From CALHVR01 sp963528625 (lineage in GTDB: Bacteria; Fusobacteriota; Fusobacteriia; Fusobacteriales; Leptotrichiaceae): 64,000 bases of DNA. Where the stretch lies: the NCBI GenBank assembly GCA_963528625.1, contig CAURVQ010000003.1, positions 1 through 64,000 on the forward strand, given 5' to 3'. The notes under the pieces are model-generated. The model was not told the origin of the DNA and searched no databases. It saw only the letters and a program-made list of their open reading frames with translations. Of the stretch, positions 36,520-44,854 are shown piece by piece; the stretch's first letter is position 1; each line of letters opens with the position of its first letter. The position numbers and the translations under genes are program-made.

Positions 36520-36768
36520 CTATTCTACTCCTTTCATTTCATAAAGTTCTGTCAATGCAAGTTGAGTTTCGGTAAGTTGCTTACCTATAGCTCTGTTGCT
36601 ATTAGCAATAACTTCTATATACTCATCTTTATCGTACTGAATTTCCTCGTATTCATATATCCCCTCTTCTATTTTTTTTATATTTTTATGTACATAAACT
36701 GTATCCACTCCTACAATTAGTTCTTTTGCTTGTTCTTCATCTCCTCGTACTATTCCCATATTTTGCAT
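36520..36768 (-). CDS. Small phage protein following the tail fibre
   Basis: 82 aa from ATG 36768 with AAGGAGG 8 nt upstream; the GTG three codons earlier lies in that site. Contains DEEQAKELIVGVDTVYVHKN and KQLTETQLALTELYE. Acidic and soluble. Position between fibre and CD1375-like genes suggests a fibre-assembly or accessory role, but I do not recognise it. Confidence 0.6.
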   Translation of the reverse strand: MQNMGIVRGDEEQAKELIVGVDTVYVHKNIKKIEEGIYEYEEIQYDKDEYIEVIANSNRAIGKQLTETQLALTELYEMKGVE

Positions 36769-36781
36769 TACTATCACCTCC

Positions 36782-38911
36782 TTATAAATACATTAAACGC
36801 TGATATTTATCTGAATAGTTGTTTCTGCCTTCTTCAACTATATCAAAATTAAATCCAAAAATATTCCCAGCAGTAATAGCATATCCGTTTTGATACCATA
36901 TTTCTTTTGTGCAAAAATAAGTAGTTTCTGACCCTCCAAGCTCTACTGGTAAAAATCCTCGTTCTGAAGTACCATTAATTCTTTTTACTCCCCCACCTCT
37001 GTTACTATAACGATTAAATGTCCCTCTATATTTAAAATTTGGATCTTCTCTAGGGACTGCAACTTTAATTTTATCAAACACACATGTTGATGTTAGCAGG
37101 GCTAAGCCATTATAGTTTGAATTGCTCCCCATATAAACAAAATCTATCCATTCTTTAAAAACTGAACACAAATACTCAATCCCAAATATTTTAAGTACAT
37201 TTTTCTCATTGTTATTTGTCCATATTCCAACAACATCCATCCCATCTGAATTTATTGCACCTGTTATATTTTGGTTTGTTCTCTTTAGATTTTGACTAAA
37301 ATTCTTTGCAGTCAATGTTTTGTATTTTAAAACAAACATCGCTTGAATAAAGGTCATTTGATAAAATGAAAATGCTAAATAATTAGGATGATTATTTTGT
37401 GCTTTGCTCCTTCCAAAGTAGGGAGATTTTAATTGATATGTAATAGGACCAGCATCACTTAGTGACCTTAACCTATCATTTTTTATGCACCCCAAATAAG
37501 CTCCTACATAGAACTTATCTTTTCTTTCCTCTCCTCTTGAATGTGCATAATATTTAAACTCACTATTATCAGGGTCATCAGTCATTGATACAGTGACTAT
37601 ATCCCCAGTAGTATCTATACGTAGTCCTTTTCGTGGGAATGCTATCATTACATCTCCAGCGTCTCCAGTAGTTATATCTGCAGGTGTTCCATTTTCAAAT
37701 TGTCTAAAATTATCCCTTTTTAACTTCCCTTGTTCTTCCGTTGCTTTTAATAAACAAGGGTAATGACCAAAGAAATTATCCCATTCCTCTGAGCCTGGTG
37801 TCATTCCTACTGCGTCATCTGCATAAGTTACACAAGTTTCAGGATTAGAATTTGACATGTCTATCTTAACTGTCATTATCTTAAACGGTTGAGGAGTTCC
37901 TTTCAGTCTATTACTGTGACTCAAATTAACACTTTTCTTATCTCCATAAGGGAATAAAGCAAAATAATAAGTTTGACCATTTACTAAATTATTTATTTCA
38001 AACGGTGTTTCCTTATATTTATCTTTTTCTTGGTTGTCTAAAAGCAAAATACCATCATTCACTTTCTCAGGATAACTACCTACTTTTTGTACAAGTTTAG
38101 TACCTCTCCAAGTACTAAATGCCTGCCCATCAATTATTGTGTCTCCAGGGTCGCCCCAAGATATACTTAGTTTTTGATTTCCAACTTTTATTTTAGGATT
38201 GACGACATTTGATGGAGCATTTCCACTCCCACCTGTTCCTGCTGTTTCCCATTCTCCTGCTACACTCTTTACTTGAAGTTCATCATCATAGTACCTTAAG
38301 CCATGAACACCTTCTTCACTGTATATTTGTTTTTTAGCGTGAGTATTTACAATGTTTTCATAACTTTCTAATGAGGGAGCATTTTCTCTAACAGTCTCTT
38401 TTATTTTTGCTAATGTTATTAAACCCGCCTCTGTTTCTGAGGCAGTATTGATTAAATTTATTACAATAAACTGACTACCATTATATGTTAGTTCATAAGT
38501 TTTATTTGCTTTAAAATCTCCTACTTCAATCTGTCTGTATTGTCCATTTTTTTCTTTCAAAATTGTATAATCTACATCATTCAATCTTAACTTTGCTCCA
38601 GTATTTGTATTTGGTGCGTCTACTGTTAATCTTATTTTTAATCCATCAAATATTTCAAATTCATCAAGTCCATCTAATGTTGTTTGATAAATACTTTCTC
38701 TAATATTTTGTACTAAAGTTGAATTTAGATTATGAACTAATCCCTTTTGCATATTATTCATTATTTGAGCATTTAATGTCGTTCCGATTTGAGTTGCAAA
38801 ATTTTCTCCTTGCCATTCATGTCTTACCAATCCAGCTCCAACATCACTAGCATTAGTCACTCTATAAACATCTAAATTAGATCCTATCCAATCTTTTATT
38901 TTTTTTAGCAT
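36782..38911 (-). CDS. Phage tail fibre/receptor-binding protein with FN3-like domain
   Basis: 709 aa. N-terminal 1-160 probably attaches to the baseplate. A collar region around 165-230 includes GLITLAKIKETV and HGLRYYDDELQVKS. A fibronectin type III-like domain (about 240-345: LSISWGDPG ... GQTYYFALFPYGD) follows. The large C-terminal region is rich in Gly, Asn and aromatics and ends EKWYQ-like aromatic loops (EIWYQNGYAITAGNIFGFNFD), as in receptor-binding tips. Base composition looks less AT-rich than the neighbouring baseplate genes, suggesting exchange. Confidence 0.8.
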   Translation of the reverse strand: MLKKIKDWIGSNLDVYRVTNASDVGAGLVRHEWQGENFATQIGTTLNAQIMNNMQKGLVHNLNSTLVQNIRESIYQTTLDGLDEFEIFDGLKIRLTVDAPNTNTGAKLRLNDVDYTILKEKNGQYRQIEVGDFKANKTYELTYNGSQFIVINLINTASETEAGLITLAKIKETVRENAPSLESYENIVNTHAKKQIYSEEGVHGLRYYDDELQVKSVAGEWETAGTGGSGNAPSNVVNPKIKVGNQKLSISWGDPGDTIIDGQAFSTWRGTKLVQKVGSYPEKVNDGILLLDNQEKDKYKETPFEINNLVNGQTYYFALFPYGDKKSVNLSHSNRLKGTPQPFKIMTVKIDMSNSNPETCVTYADDAVGMTPGSEEWDNFFGHYPCLLKATEEQGKLKRDNFRQFENGTPADITTGDAGDVMIAFPRKGLRIDTTGDIVTVSMTDDPDNSEFKYYAHSRGEERKDKFYVGAYLGCIKNDRLRSLSDAGPITYQLKSPYFGRSKAQNNHPNYLAFSFYQMTFIQAMFVLKYKTLTAKNFSQNLKRTNQNITGAINSDGMDVVGIWTNNNEKNVLKIFGIEYLCSVFKEWIDFVYMGSNSNYNGLALLTSTCVFDKIKVAVPREDPNFKYRGTFNRYSNRGGGVKRINGTSERGFLPVELGGSETTYFCTKEIWYQNGYAITAGNIFGFNFDIVEEGRNNYSDKYQRLMYL

Positions 38912-38912
38912 T

Positions 38913-39650
38913 TTATCTCACTCCTTCTTGTGTTATTATATTAATTTTAGCTAAATTAGATTCGTAATTTTTTTGCTGCTGTATCTCATCAAAAAACTTA
39001 TCTTCTATATACAGTATTCTTTTCATATTTATATATGCTCCATTTGATATATAATTTGCAACTTGAACTTTATATTTAAAATCTACCGTTACTTCAACTC
39101 CTTTAGCTCTTATTTCTAGCAATACATCTAATATATTTTTTCTTATTGATAACGGCAATCTTTTATTTATTACAAAATACAAACTACCCCCTTTTTTTTC
39201 ATATTTTTGTAAATCAGCATTCCCCTTAAAACTTCCATTATATACTTCTTTATTTATATTCCCTTTATTTGATTTTTTGATGCCTTCCTCATAAATAAAA
39301 ATATTTTCTTTAAAATTCTCAATTATTATTTTAAAAACATTTAAAATCGTTTCAACTGTCGCATTTTTTGATTGCTTTAATATTTCTGCCAATATTCTTT
39401 GACGATAAATATTATCAATTTCATTGTTCTTTCTACTGATTCTAAAAATTGTTCCAAAATTATCAAGTTCATAGTTTTTTGCTTTCAATATATTTAAGCT
39501 TTTTAGCATATCAGCTAAACACTTACTAACTTTATTTATTTCATCTAAATAAAGACTTAACAAAAAATAATTATTACTATCTACATCTCTGTTATACATA
39601 TGTGGAAAACGACTTATAATTTCATCGGTATACTCTTTTAAATCAAACAT
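38913..39650 (-). CDS. Phage tail/baseplate protein (P2 gpI / Mu gp48-like)
   Basis: 245 aa. LKEYTDEIISRFPHMYNRD opens it, then LDNFGTIFRISRKNNEIDNIYRQRILAEI, typical of the protein that follows baseplate J. The C-terminal half is beta-rich (PLSIRKNILDVLLEIRAKGVEVTVDF). It probably links fibre to baseplate wedge. Overlaps the baseplate J gene by 8 nt. Confidence 0.75.
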   Translation of the reverse strand: MFDLKEYTDEIISRFPHMYNRDVDSNNYFLLSLYLDEINKVSKCLADMLKSLNILKAKNYELDNFGTIFRISRKNNEIDNIYRQRILAEILKQSKNATVETILNVFKIIIENFKENIFIYEEGIKKSNKGNINKEVYNGSFKGNADLQKYEKKGGSLYFVINKRLPLSIRKNILDVLLEIRAKGVEVTVDFKYKVQVANYISNGAYINMKRILYIEDKFFDEIQQQKNYESNLAKINIITQEGVR

Positions 39651-40830
39651 ATAACACCTCTATATTATTTTCATTTATTCTAAATCTTTGACCTATAGGA
39701 ATATTAAATATTTTATTAAATTCATGTTCTTTCATTTCATCTGCCGTTAATCCCATATATAACTTAATTTTTCTTATATCATCTATCCCTAATATTTCCG
39801 AATATGTTTTAACATAACTTACACTCTCGCCTGTTTTTAAATTATTTATATAATTTAAAATTTCATTTTTTATATCTTTACTCCATCTATTATCTTTTTC
39901 ATTTTCATTTTTAGTTTCCAACACTTCTACTTTAATTGCTAGTGAACTATATTTAATTACATTATATTTTATTAATCTTTTAAATTTATCTTCTCTAATT
40001 AAATATTTTTTATATGATATTGAATTCTCATCTTCTAAAGTTAAAATTCCATCAGCTTTATAGTTTAATATCGTTTCAAAAATTACATCATTTGGTGTAC
40101 CGTCTATAAATATTTTTATTGTCCCAGTTTCTGTTGCTGGCTCTGTTTCGGGATCCAATATAATAACTTCATTTACTTCATTTAATGATTTTAAAGCATT
40201 ATATAGAGCTTGATGTGTTGCAGTTTGTTGTGTTTGCTGTTTTTGCTTTAGTCTACTTCTATATAAAGAATCTATTTCTTCTGTTAATCCACCATTTATA
40301 TAACTTGTATTTGTTATTTTATTAATTCCTTTATATTCTGTTTCAAAAATTACATTATCATTAATATTATAATTTTCTCCAGTTTCTAATGCTTTTATAA
40401 AACCTATTCCTTGATATTTCTCATCATTATTCAAAGTATCTAATATAACATTTGATAATAACTCATAAGATAATTCAGCATTTTTTATAACTGTCCCAGC
40501 TGGAATTACTAGATTTCTATTTCCTATAATTTTAATTTGACCTGTTGCATAATCTCCAGCTTTTCTTTTTATTCCAAGTAAAGTTCCAAAATAATCTAAA
40601 TACACACCACTTGCAGTATCTAAGTTTTTTTGATTGCTAAGTTCCAGTAATTTTTCCCATAATTCTTTTAATTCATATGCAATCGCTTCACTATGTATTC
40701 CTTCAGGCGTATTAAAATCTAATTTGTATTCATTATCCTGTAATCTTGCACGATATTTACTCTCTATATCTTTAATAATATCCGAGAATGTTTTAAGATT
40801 AAATCCTGTCTCTGTCACTCCAAATTCCAT
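39643..40830 (-). CDS. Baseplate J/gp47-like wedge protein
   Basis: 395 aa from ATG 40830 with AGGGGGT upstream; in-frame codons back to 40869 have no site. LDTASGVYLDYFGTLLGIKRKAGDYATG and VIPAGTVIKNAELSYELL are Baseplate_J signatures. YNALKSLNEVNEVIILD and GTIKIFIDG lie in the middle. Part of the contractile-tail baseplate wedge. Confidence 0.93.
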   Translation of the reverse strand: MEFGVTETGFNLKTFSDIIKDIESKYRARLQDNEYKLDFNTPEGIHSEAIAYELKELWEKLLELSNQKNLDTASGVYLDYFGTLLGIKRKAGDYATGQIKIIGNRNLVIPAGTVIKNAELSYELLSNVILDTLNNDEKYQGIGFIKALETGENYNINDNVIFETEYKGINKITNTSYINGGLTEEIDSLYRSRLKQKQQTQQTATHQALYNALKSLNEVNEVIILDPETEPATETGTIKIFIDGTPNDVIFETILNYKADGILTLEDENSISYKKYLIREDKFKRLIKYNVIKYSSLAIKVEVLETKNENEKDNRWSKDIKNEILNYINNLKTGESVSYVKTYSEILGIDDIRKIKLYMGLTADEMKEHEFNKIFNIPIGQRFRINENNIEVLYV

Positions 40831-40843
40831 TTTTACCCCCTTT

Positions 40844-41221
40844 CTATAAAGTAATTTCTTTCCCATCATTTAATTTTATTCTTACTTCAAAACTATAATT
40901 CCCTTTATCATTGGAAAAATTCGTTTTAAATTTCAAAATCTCTTTAACTGATTCATCCTGTAAAATTATTTCTCTAACTTGTGCTTCTATATTAAATGTT
41001 TGCAATAGATTTCCTATCTGTCCTTTTTGTTCTTCTATATTCAACCACTGCATACCATCTAAATTATGTAAATGCCATTCACCTTGAAATAATCTCAACT
41101 TATTTTCTAGTCGTTGTCTTACTTTTCCTATTTCATCAGTTAATTTTATATTTCTTTCCATTTGTACATCTATTTCATTGTATTTATTTTTTTTTACTGC
41201 CCAACTATTTTCACTTTTCAT
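40844..41221 (-). CDS. Baseplate wedge protein, gpW/gp25-like (DUF2634 type)
   Basis: 125 aa from ATG 41221 with AGGGAG upstream. KLRLFQGEWHLHNLDGMQWLN and an N-terminal DEIGKVRQRLENK are typical of gp25/XkdS relatives. Together with baseplate J it forms the wedge core. Confidence 0.8.
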   Translation of the reverse strand: MKSENSWAVKKNKYNEIDVQMERNIKLTDEIGKVRQRLENKLRLFQGEWHLHNLDGMQWLNIEEQKGQIGNLLQTFNIEAQVREIILQDESVKEILKFKTNFSNDKGNYSFEVRIKLNDGKEITL

Positions 41222-41248
41222 ATTACTCCCTAATTTTACATATAAAAA

Positions 41249-41277
41249 AATCACAATCAAATTAATGACTGTGATTT
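41249..41277 (-). repeat. Left boundary repeat of the RelBE cassette (terminator hairpin)
   Basis: Identical over 29 bp to 34580-34608. The 8-bp stem is followed by T7 on the - strand, just past the toxin stop at 41284. Confidence 0.85.
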
Positions 41278-41283
41278 AAATAA

Positions 41284-41550
41284 TCATTTATAAATTTCTT
41301 TTCTATGTGCGATATCAATTGCAACTATAACTAATTTATCGTCTTGAATGTCAACAATTAATCTATAATCCATTATTCTATATCGCCAAAGTCCACTTAA
41401 ATTACCTTTTAAAGGTTTCCCATGTATTCTAGGATTTTCAGTATCTTTTAAATTTTTTACAATATATGAATAAATTAGTTTTTGAACATTTTTATCCATT
41501 TTCTTTATTTTTTTATTTAATTTTTCTGAAATTTCTATCCTAAATCCCAT
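41284..41550 (-). CDS. RelE/ParE-family toxin
   Basis: 88 aa. RIEISEKLNKKIKKMDK, then KPLKGNLSGLWRYRIMDYRLIVDI and AIDIAHRKEIYK, match RelE-type ribosome-dependent mRNA interferases, including the Arg-Tyr-Arg strand and the C-terminal HRKEIY. The start overlaps the antitoxin gene by 16 nt. Placed inside the baseplate operon but with its own promoter and terminator. Confidence 0.92.
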   Translation of the reverse strand: MGFRIEISEKLNKKIKKMDKNVQKLIYSYIVKNLKDTENPRIHGKPLKGNLSGLWRYRIMDYRLIVDIQDDKLVIVAIDIAHRKEIYK

Positions 41551-41762
41551 TCTTTAACTGCCTCCTCAAATGGAATTGTTACTAAATTACCCTCTTTTTT
41601 AGCTTCTAAATATTCTTTACAAATTTCTAAATCATATTCTTCTTCTATTTTTTCTATTAAAGTTTCTTTTATCAATTGTGATAAAGAAAAGCCTTTTGCT
41701 TTTGCATATTTTTTTACAATATTTTCTTCTTCATCGTTAAATCTAATTGAAATTACTGACAT
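41535..41762 (-). CDS. RelB-like ribbon-helix-helix antitoxin (DUF6290 type)
   Basis: 75 aa. VISIRFNDEEENIVKKYAKAKGFSLSQLIKET is a ribbon-helix-helix DNA-binding region. The acidic C-terminal tail (TIPFEEAVKEWDLG) would wrap the toxin. GGAGAG precedes ATG 41762. It should repress its own promoter through the palindrome at 41783-41797. Confidence 0.9.
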   Translation of the reverse strand: MSVISIRFNDEEENIVKKYAKAKGFSLSQLIKETLIEKIEEEYDLEICKEYLEAKKEGNLVTIPFEEAVKEWDLG

Positions 41763-41782
41763 ATAATTACACTCTCCTTTAT

Positions 41783-41817
41783 GTTTACATTGTAAACTAT
41801 AAAAAGATAATTGTCAA
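41783..41817 (-). promoter_or_regulatory. RelBE promoter with palindromic operator
   Basis: On the - strand: TTGACA (41817-41812), 17 bp, TACAAT (41794-41789). The perfect palindrome GTTTACA-A-TGTAAAC (41783-41797) covers the -10, a natural site for antitoxin autorepression. Confidence 0.85.
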
Positions 41818-41829
41818 CTCTTATTTTCT

Positions 41830-41858
41830 CACAGTCATTATTCAATTGTCATTGTCCT
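41830..41858 (-). repeat. Right boundary repeat of the RelBE cassette
   Basis: Identical over 29 bp to 35667-35695, 12 bp after the stop of the spike gene. Confidence 0.85.
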
Positions 41859-41870
41859 GTTCCATACTCT

Positions 41871-42458
41871 CTAATCTACTGGACTTCCACCATTTGTATG
41901 ATTTAAGAATGATTTTCCACCTATTGTGGTGTCATTACTTACAGTTAAATTACCATTAATCGATGTATTTCCATTTATTATTATATTGCTTGCGTTTATT
42001 TCAACACTATTAGAATTAATTTTTATTACATTACTTCCATAAGCTATATAAAATGATGAACTATCAATATTATTTTCACTATCTGCTGTAATTTGACTTA
42101 TAACTATTGCATTATTTATATCAAATTGTGATACTGACTGAGGTATCGACGGTTCATTTGAATTTCTTGCATTAAATGTATCGTGTTGACAAAAAGCTAC
42201 TATTACTTTATCTCCTGCTGATAATGGTGCATTTATCTTACATTTACTGCCCCAAAATACAGGAGAAATTGGTATATTTTCTATTATTTCTACTTCATTT
42301 CTCACTCCTAATACTTCTGGCATATCTAATAGCTTAATATCACACATCATATTAGAATTATCTACATTTACTATTTTAGCTATTGCTATTGTATTAATTG
42401 AATTAATATGCCCATTTATCATACTATTTATTTTGTCGCCTATTGATTGTTTATTCAT
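41871..42458 (-). CDS. Baseplate central spike protein (Gp138 N-terminal/gpV-like)
   Basis: 195 aa. The OB-fold part (20-125) has SPVFWGSKCKINAPLSAGDKVIVAF, a Gp138-type signature. The C-terminal SINGNLTVSNDTTIGG repeats suit a short trimeric beta-helix needle, ending GSPVD. Punctures the outer layer at tail contraction. Confidence 0.87.
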   Translation of the reverse strand: MNKQSIGDKINSMINGHINSINTIAIAKIVNVDNSNMMCDIKLLDMPEVLGVRNEVEIIENIPISPVFWGSKCKINAPLSAGDKVIVAFCQHDTFNARNSNEPSIPQSVSQFDINNAIVISQITADSENNIDSSSFYIAYGSNVIKINSNSVEINASNIIINGNTSINGNLTVSNDTTIGGKSFLNHTNGGSPVD

Positions 42459-42459
42459 T

Positions 42460-43491
42460 TTATCCTCCAGGTTTCAAATTATATTTTTTCATAACTTTAT
42501 CAATTACATCTTCTTTTTTCTTACTTTTTTTCTTTACAGTCTCTTTTTTATTTTTTTTCTTATTTTGTTTATCTTTACTTTTATCTTTTTTAGTTGTTGT
42601 CCCTGTAACTATTTTAATTTCTTTTTCATTTTCTTTCTCTTGTAATTTTGTAGAAATAATTAATTCTGTATATGCTTCTTTGTTAAAGCTCATTACGTGT
42701 TTTCCTTTAGTTATTAAATATTCTCCTTTTAAGCTCCAACCTCTATAAGTATCTTCCAAATCTATTTTTAATTTATATCCCTCTTGTAATTGTGGATTAA
42801 AAATACACTTCAAGGTATATGATCCGTCATTAACATCTATATCTTGGAATAAGTTTTTATCAAATTCAATTATTCCTCTATTTACATCTTTTATTTTTTG
42901 AAATATTACAACTCCATTTGTTATAAAAAATGTACTTTCGGTATCTTCTGCAATTTGCTTAAATATACTTTTCACATTATTATTATATGTTTTTCCATCT
43001 TTATAAATTATATCTTTTCCTAATTTGATTTCTCCCTTTTTTAAGTGTGTTAATTTAGACAATATAATATTTATAACAGTACTTGCTTTTGAGCCTTTTG
43101 CTATTTTAAGATTAATTTTAGTATCTTTGTACTCATCATTAAATGTATTACAAATTATTTCAAACTTTTTATCTGCATTCTCCCAACTACCTTTAACACT
43201 TTCAATTATTCCTTTATATACAACTCCAATATTTGAATTTATACCGTCGTTATTATATCCTGCTTCTATCGTTACTTTAGTTTTCATTTTTAATAATTTA
43301 ATAATTTTATCAGTCAAATTCCATAATGTAATCGTTGCAATATTACTACTTTCTGTGATGTCGTATTCTGTCTCAAACTCAAAATCCGAAGACCCTTCTT
43401 CATCATTTTTATTTCTTTCAAATATAATTATTTCATTTTCAGTTTCAAAAGTTATTTTTGCATATCTATCCCATAAAATATAAGAATTCAT
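42460..43491 (-). CDS. Tail hub protein (gp27/gpD/XkdQ-like)
   Basis: 343 aa. Beta-rich hub fold with ATITLWNLTDKIIKLLK, VTIEAGYNNDG and the internal KGSKASTVINIILSKL segment common to gpD/XkdQ proteins. The last 40 residues are almost all Lys and Glu (KKDKSKDKQNKKKNKK), an unusual flexible basic tail. The start closely follows the upstream plug gene and one base separates its stop from the spike gene. Confidence 0.8.
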   Translation of the reverse strand: MNSYILWDRYAKITFETENEIIIFERNKNDEEGSSDFEFETEYDITESSNIATITLWNLTDKIIKLLKMKTKVTIEAGYNNDGINSNIGVVYKGIIESVKGSWENADKKFEIICNTFNDEYKDTKINLKIAKGSKASTVINIILSKLTHLKKGEIKLGKDIIYKDGKTYNNNVKSIFKQIAEDTESTFFITNGVVIFQKIKDVNRGIIEFDKNLFQDIDVNDGSYTLKCIFNPQLQEGYKLKIDLEDTYRGWSLKGEYLITKGKHVMSFNKEAYTELIISTKLQEKENEKEIKIVTGTTTKKDKSKDKQNKKKNKKETVKKKSKKKEDVIDKVMKKYNLKPGG

Positions 43492-43492
43492 T

Positions 43493-43822
43493 TTACACCA
43501 CCACCATTAAGTCTTGGAGTTTACCTGCTGTTTCATGATTAAATTCAACATCAAATCCATTCAAATTAATAGGTAATGCCATCAATTTTACATTAGGAAA
43601 TTCTTTATATCTTCTCTTACACATTTCAAATAAATCTTCAAATGAATTTATTTTTTGACCTATGTGTAAATTTTTTGAATTAGATTTTATATTTAAATAC
43701 CAATTATTTTTAATCATATAAATATCTAAAATTACAATCATACTTTTATTATCTTTTTCTAAAAAAACTCTATAGCTTGTTTTATTATTTAAATCATATA
43801 TCTTATCAAAACTATACAGCAT
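43493..43822 (-). CDS. Baseplate plug-like protein (DUF6983 type)
   Basis: 109 aa, beta-rich. YRVFLEKDNKSMIVILDIYMI and FPNVKLMALPINLNG. Small conserved protein between the Dit-like and hub genes in myophages, comparable to a baseplate plug. Assigned from position and short motifs. Confidence 0.6.
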   Translation of the reverse strand: MLYSFDKIYDLNNKTSYRVFLEKDNKSMIVILDIYMIKNNWYLNIKSNSKNLHIGQKINSFEDLFEMCKRRYKEFPNVKLMALPINLNGFDVEFNHETAGKLQDLMVVV

Positions 43823-44441
43823 TTATTCCCTCCATTCGTACGTCATCTTGATACTTATTAAACATATTATCTGGCATTGTTTGTACTTTTAATTCCTTAT
43901 CTTGAATTGTAGAAGATGGTGTATATACTCCTGTCGTTGTTTTGCCATCTTCGCCTTTTATAAATTCAAGTAATTTTATTTCTTTCAATGTAAAACTAAT
44001 TTTAATCATTGTATTATTTGTATAATCTTCACTATAACTAAAGCTACTAATTACAACAGGAGTATAAATTTTATTATCTAGTTTTTTATACATAAAAATT
44101 GTATAGTCTCTTTGTCTTGATTGTTCCACTATTTTCTCCAAGTCTTTTTTCCAATAGATACCACTTAATACAGCTTCAACTTGCAATGAATAATTATTAA
44201 TAAACATATTTTCACTAAAATTATCTTTTAAATAAGATTTATACCCTGTAACTTCATTATCTTGACTGTATGATGTATTTGTCACAACAAGCGGTATTTC
44301 TCCTAAAAACCCATTAGGTTTCACTCTCGAATCATAATACTTCCTATAAAGTTCCTCCAATTTATTTACATTTATTTGGGACATTAATTTTTTTATAATT
44401 TCTAATTTTGTTCTCTCAAAACTTTCTATCATTTTAAACAT
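43812..44441 (-). CDS. Dit-like/baseplate tail protein
   Basis: 209 aa. GEIPLVVTNTSYSQDNEVTGY, RQRDYTIFMYKKLDNKIYTPVVI and MIKISFTLKEIKLLEF are typical of Dit-like N-terminal domains in myophages. It lies after the tape measure, as expected. Overlaps the plug gene by 11 nt. Confidence 0.68.
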   Translation of the reverse strand: MFKMIESFERTKLEIIKKLMSQINVNKLEELYRKYYDSRVKPNGFLGEIPLVVTNTSYSQDNEVTGYKSYLKDNFSENMFINNYSLQVEAVLSGIYWKKDLEKIVEQSRQRDYTIFMYKKLDNKIYTPVVISSFSYSEDYTNNTMIKISFTLKEIKLLEFIKGEDGKTTTGVYTPSSTIQDKELKVQTMPDNMFNKYQDDVRMEGINAV

Positions 44442-44455
44442 TATTTATCTCCCTT

Positions 44456-44854
44456 TTATTCAAATCCTAATCGTTTAAGTTCACTTACAAACTCAAACGC
44501 TCCATCTCTACCACCACTAGCAATATTTATTTCAAAATGATTATTATTGATAGTCGTACTACTTGCACTTGATCCACCTTTAGTATTTTTATTTATTCCT
44601 TTCATTTGCGATAAAATATCTCTTGTTGTAGTATTTCTTGCAACCATTGATCCATTTGGCAACCAAATAGCCTCATCTCCGTGTTCATCAACTGTTGTCA
44701 TTCCACCACGACCACTAGATTGAAAATTATCAGTTCCTACTGCGTGTTTTTGTATATTTTGAGCCATTTGTGGTATACCTAAATTACTTATATTATTTAC
44801 TGGGAATTTTATTTTTCCTACTTCTTCCAATTTTATTTGTTTGAAATTATGTTT
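44456..44854 (-). pseudogene. C-terminal part of the tape measure protein, cut off by an in-frame stop
   Basis: This frame is exactly in phase with the upstream tape measure gene. After TAA (44857-44855) it continues KHNFKQIKLEEVGKIKFP, without another stop, to 44456. It contains KHAVGTDNFQSSGRGGMTTVDEHG-type and EAIWLPNGSMVARNTTTRDIL sequence, the standard tape measure C-terminus. No ribosome site precedes the only available start (TTG 44830). A CAA-to-TAA change would explain it; readthrough is the alternative. Confidence 0.75.

Noticed and set aside
36782..38911. Diversity-generating retroelement target in the tail fibre
   Set aside because: No reverse transcriptase gene and no template/variable repeat pair seen in the window.
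42433..42748. Hydrophobic + strand frames opposite the hub protein's Lys-rich tail
   Set aside because: They are the complement of AAA/AAG-rich coding sequence (TTT/CTT gives Phe/Leu), with no ribosome site. Similar + strand frames across the - strand genes were discarded for the same reason.
44456..44830. Independent gene starting at TTG 44830
   Set aside because: No ribosome site, and perfect phase and family match with the upstream tape measure gene; a split gene explains it better.
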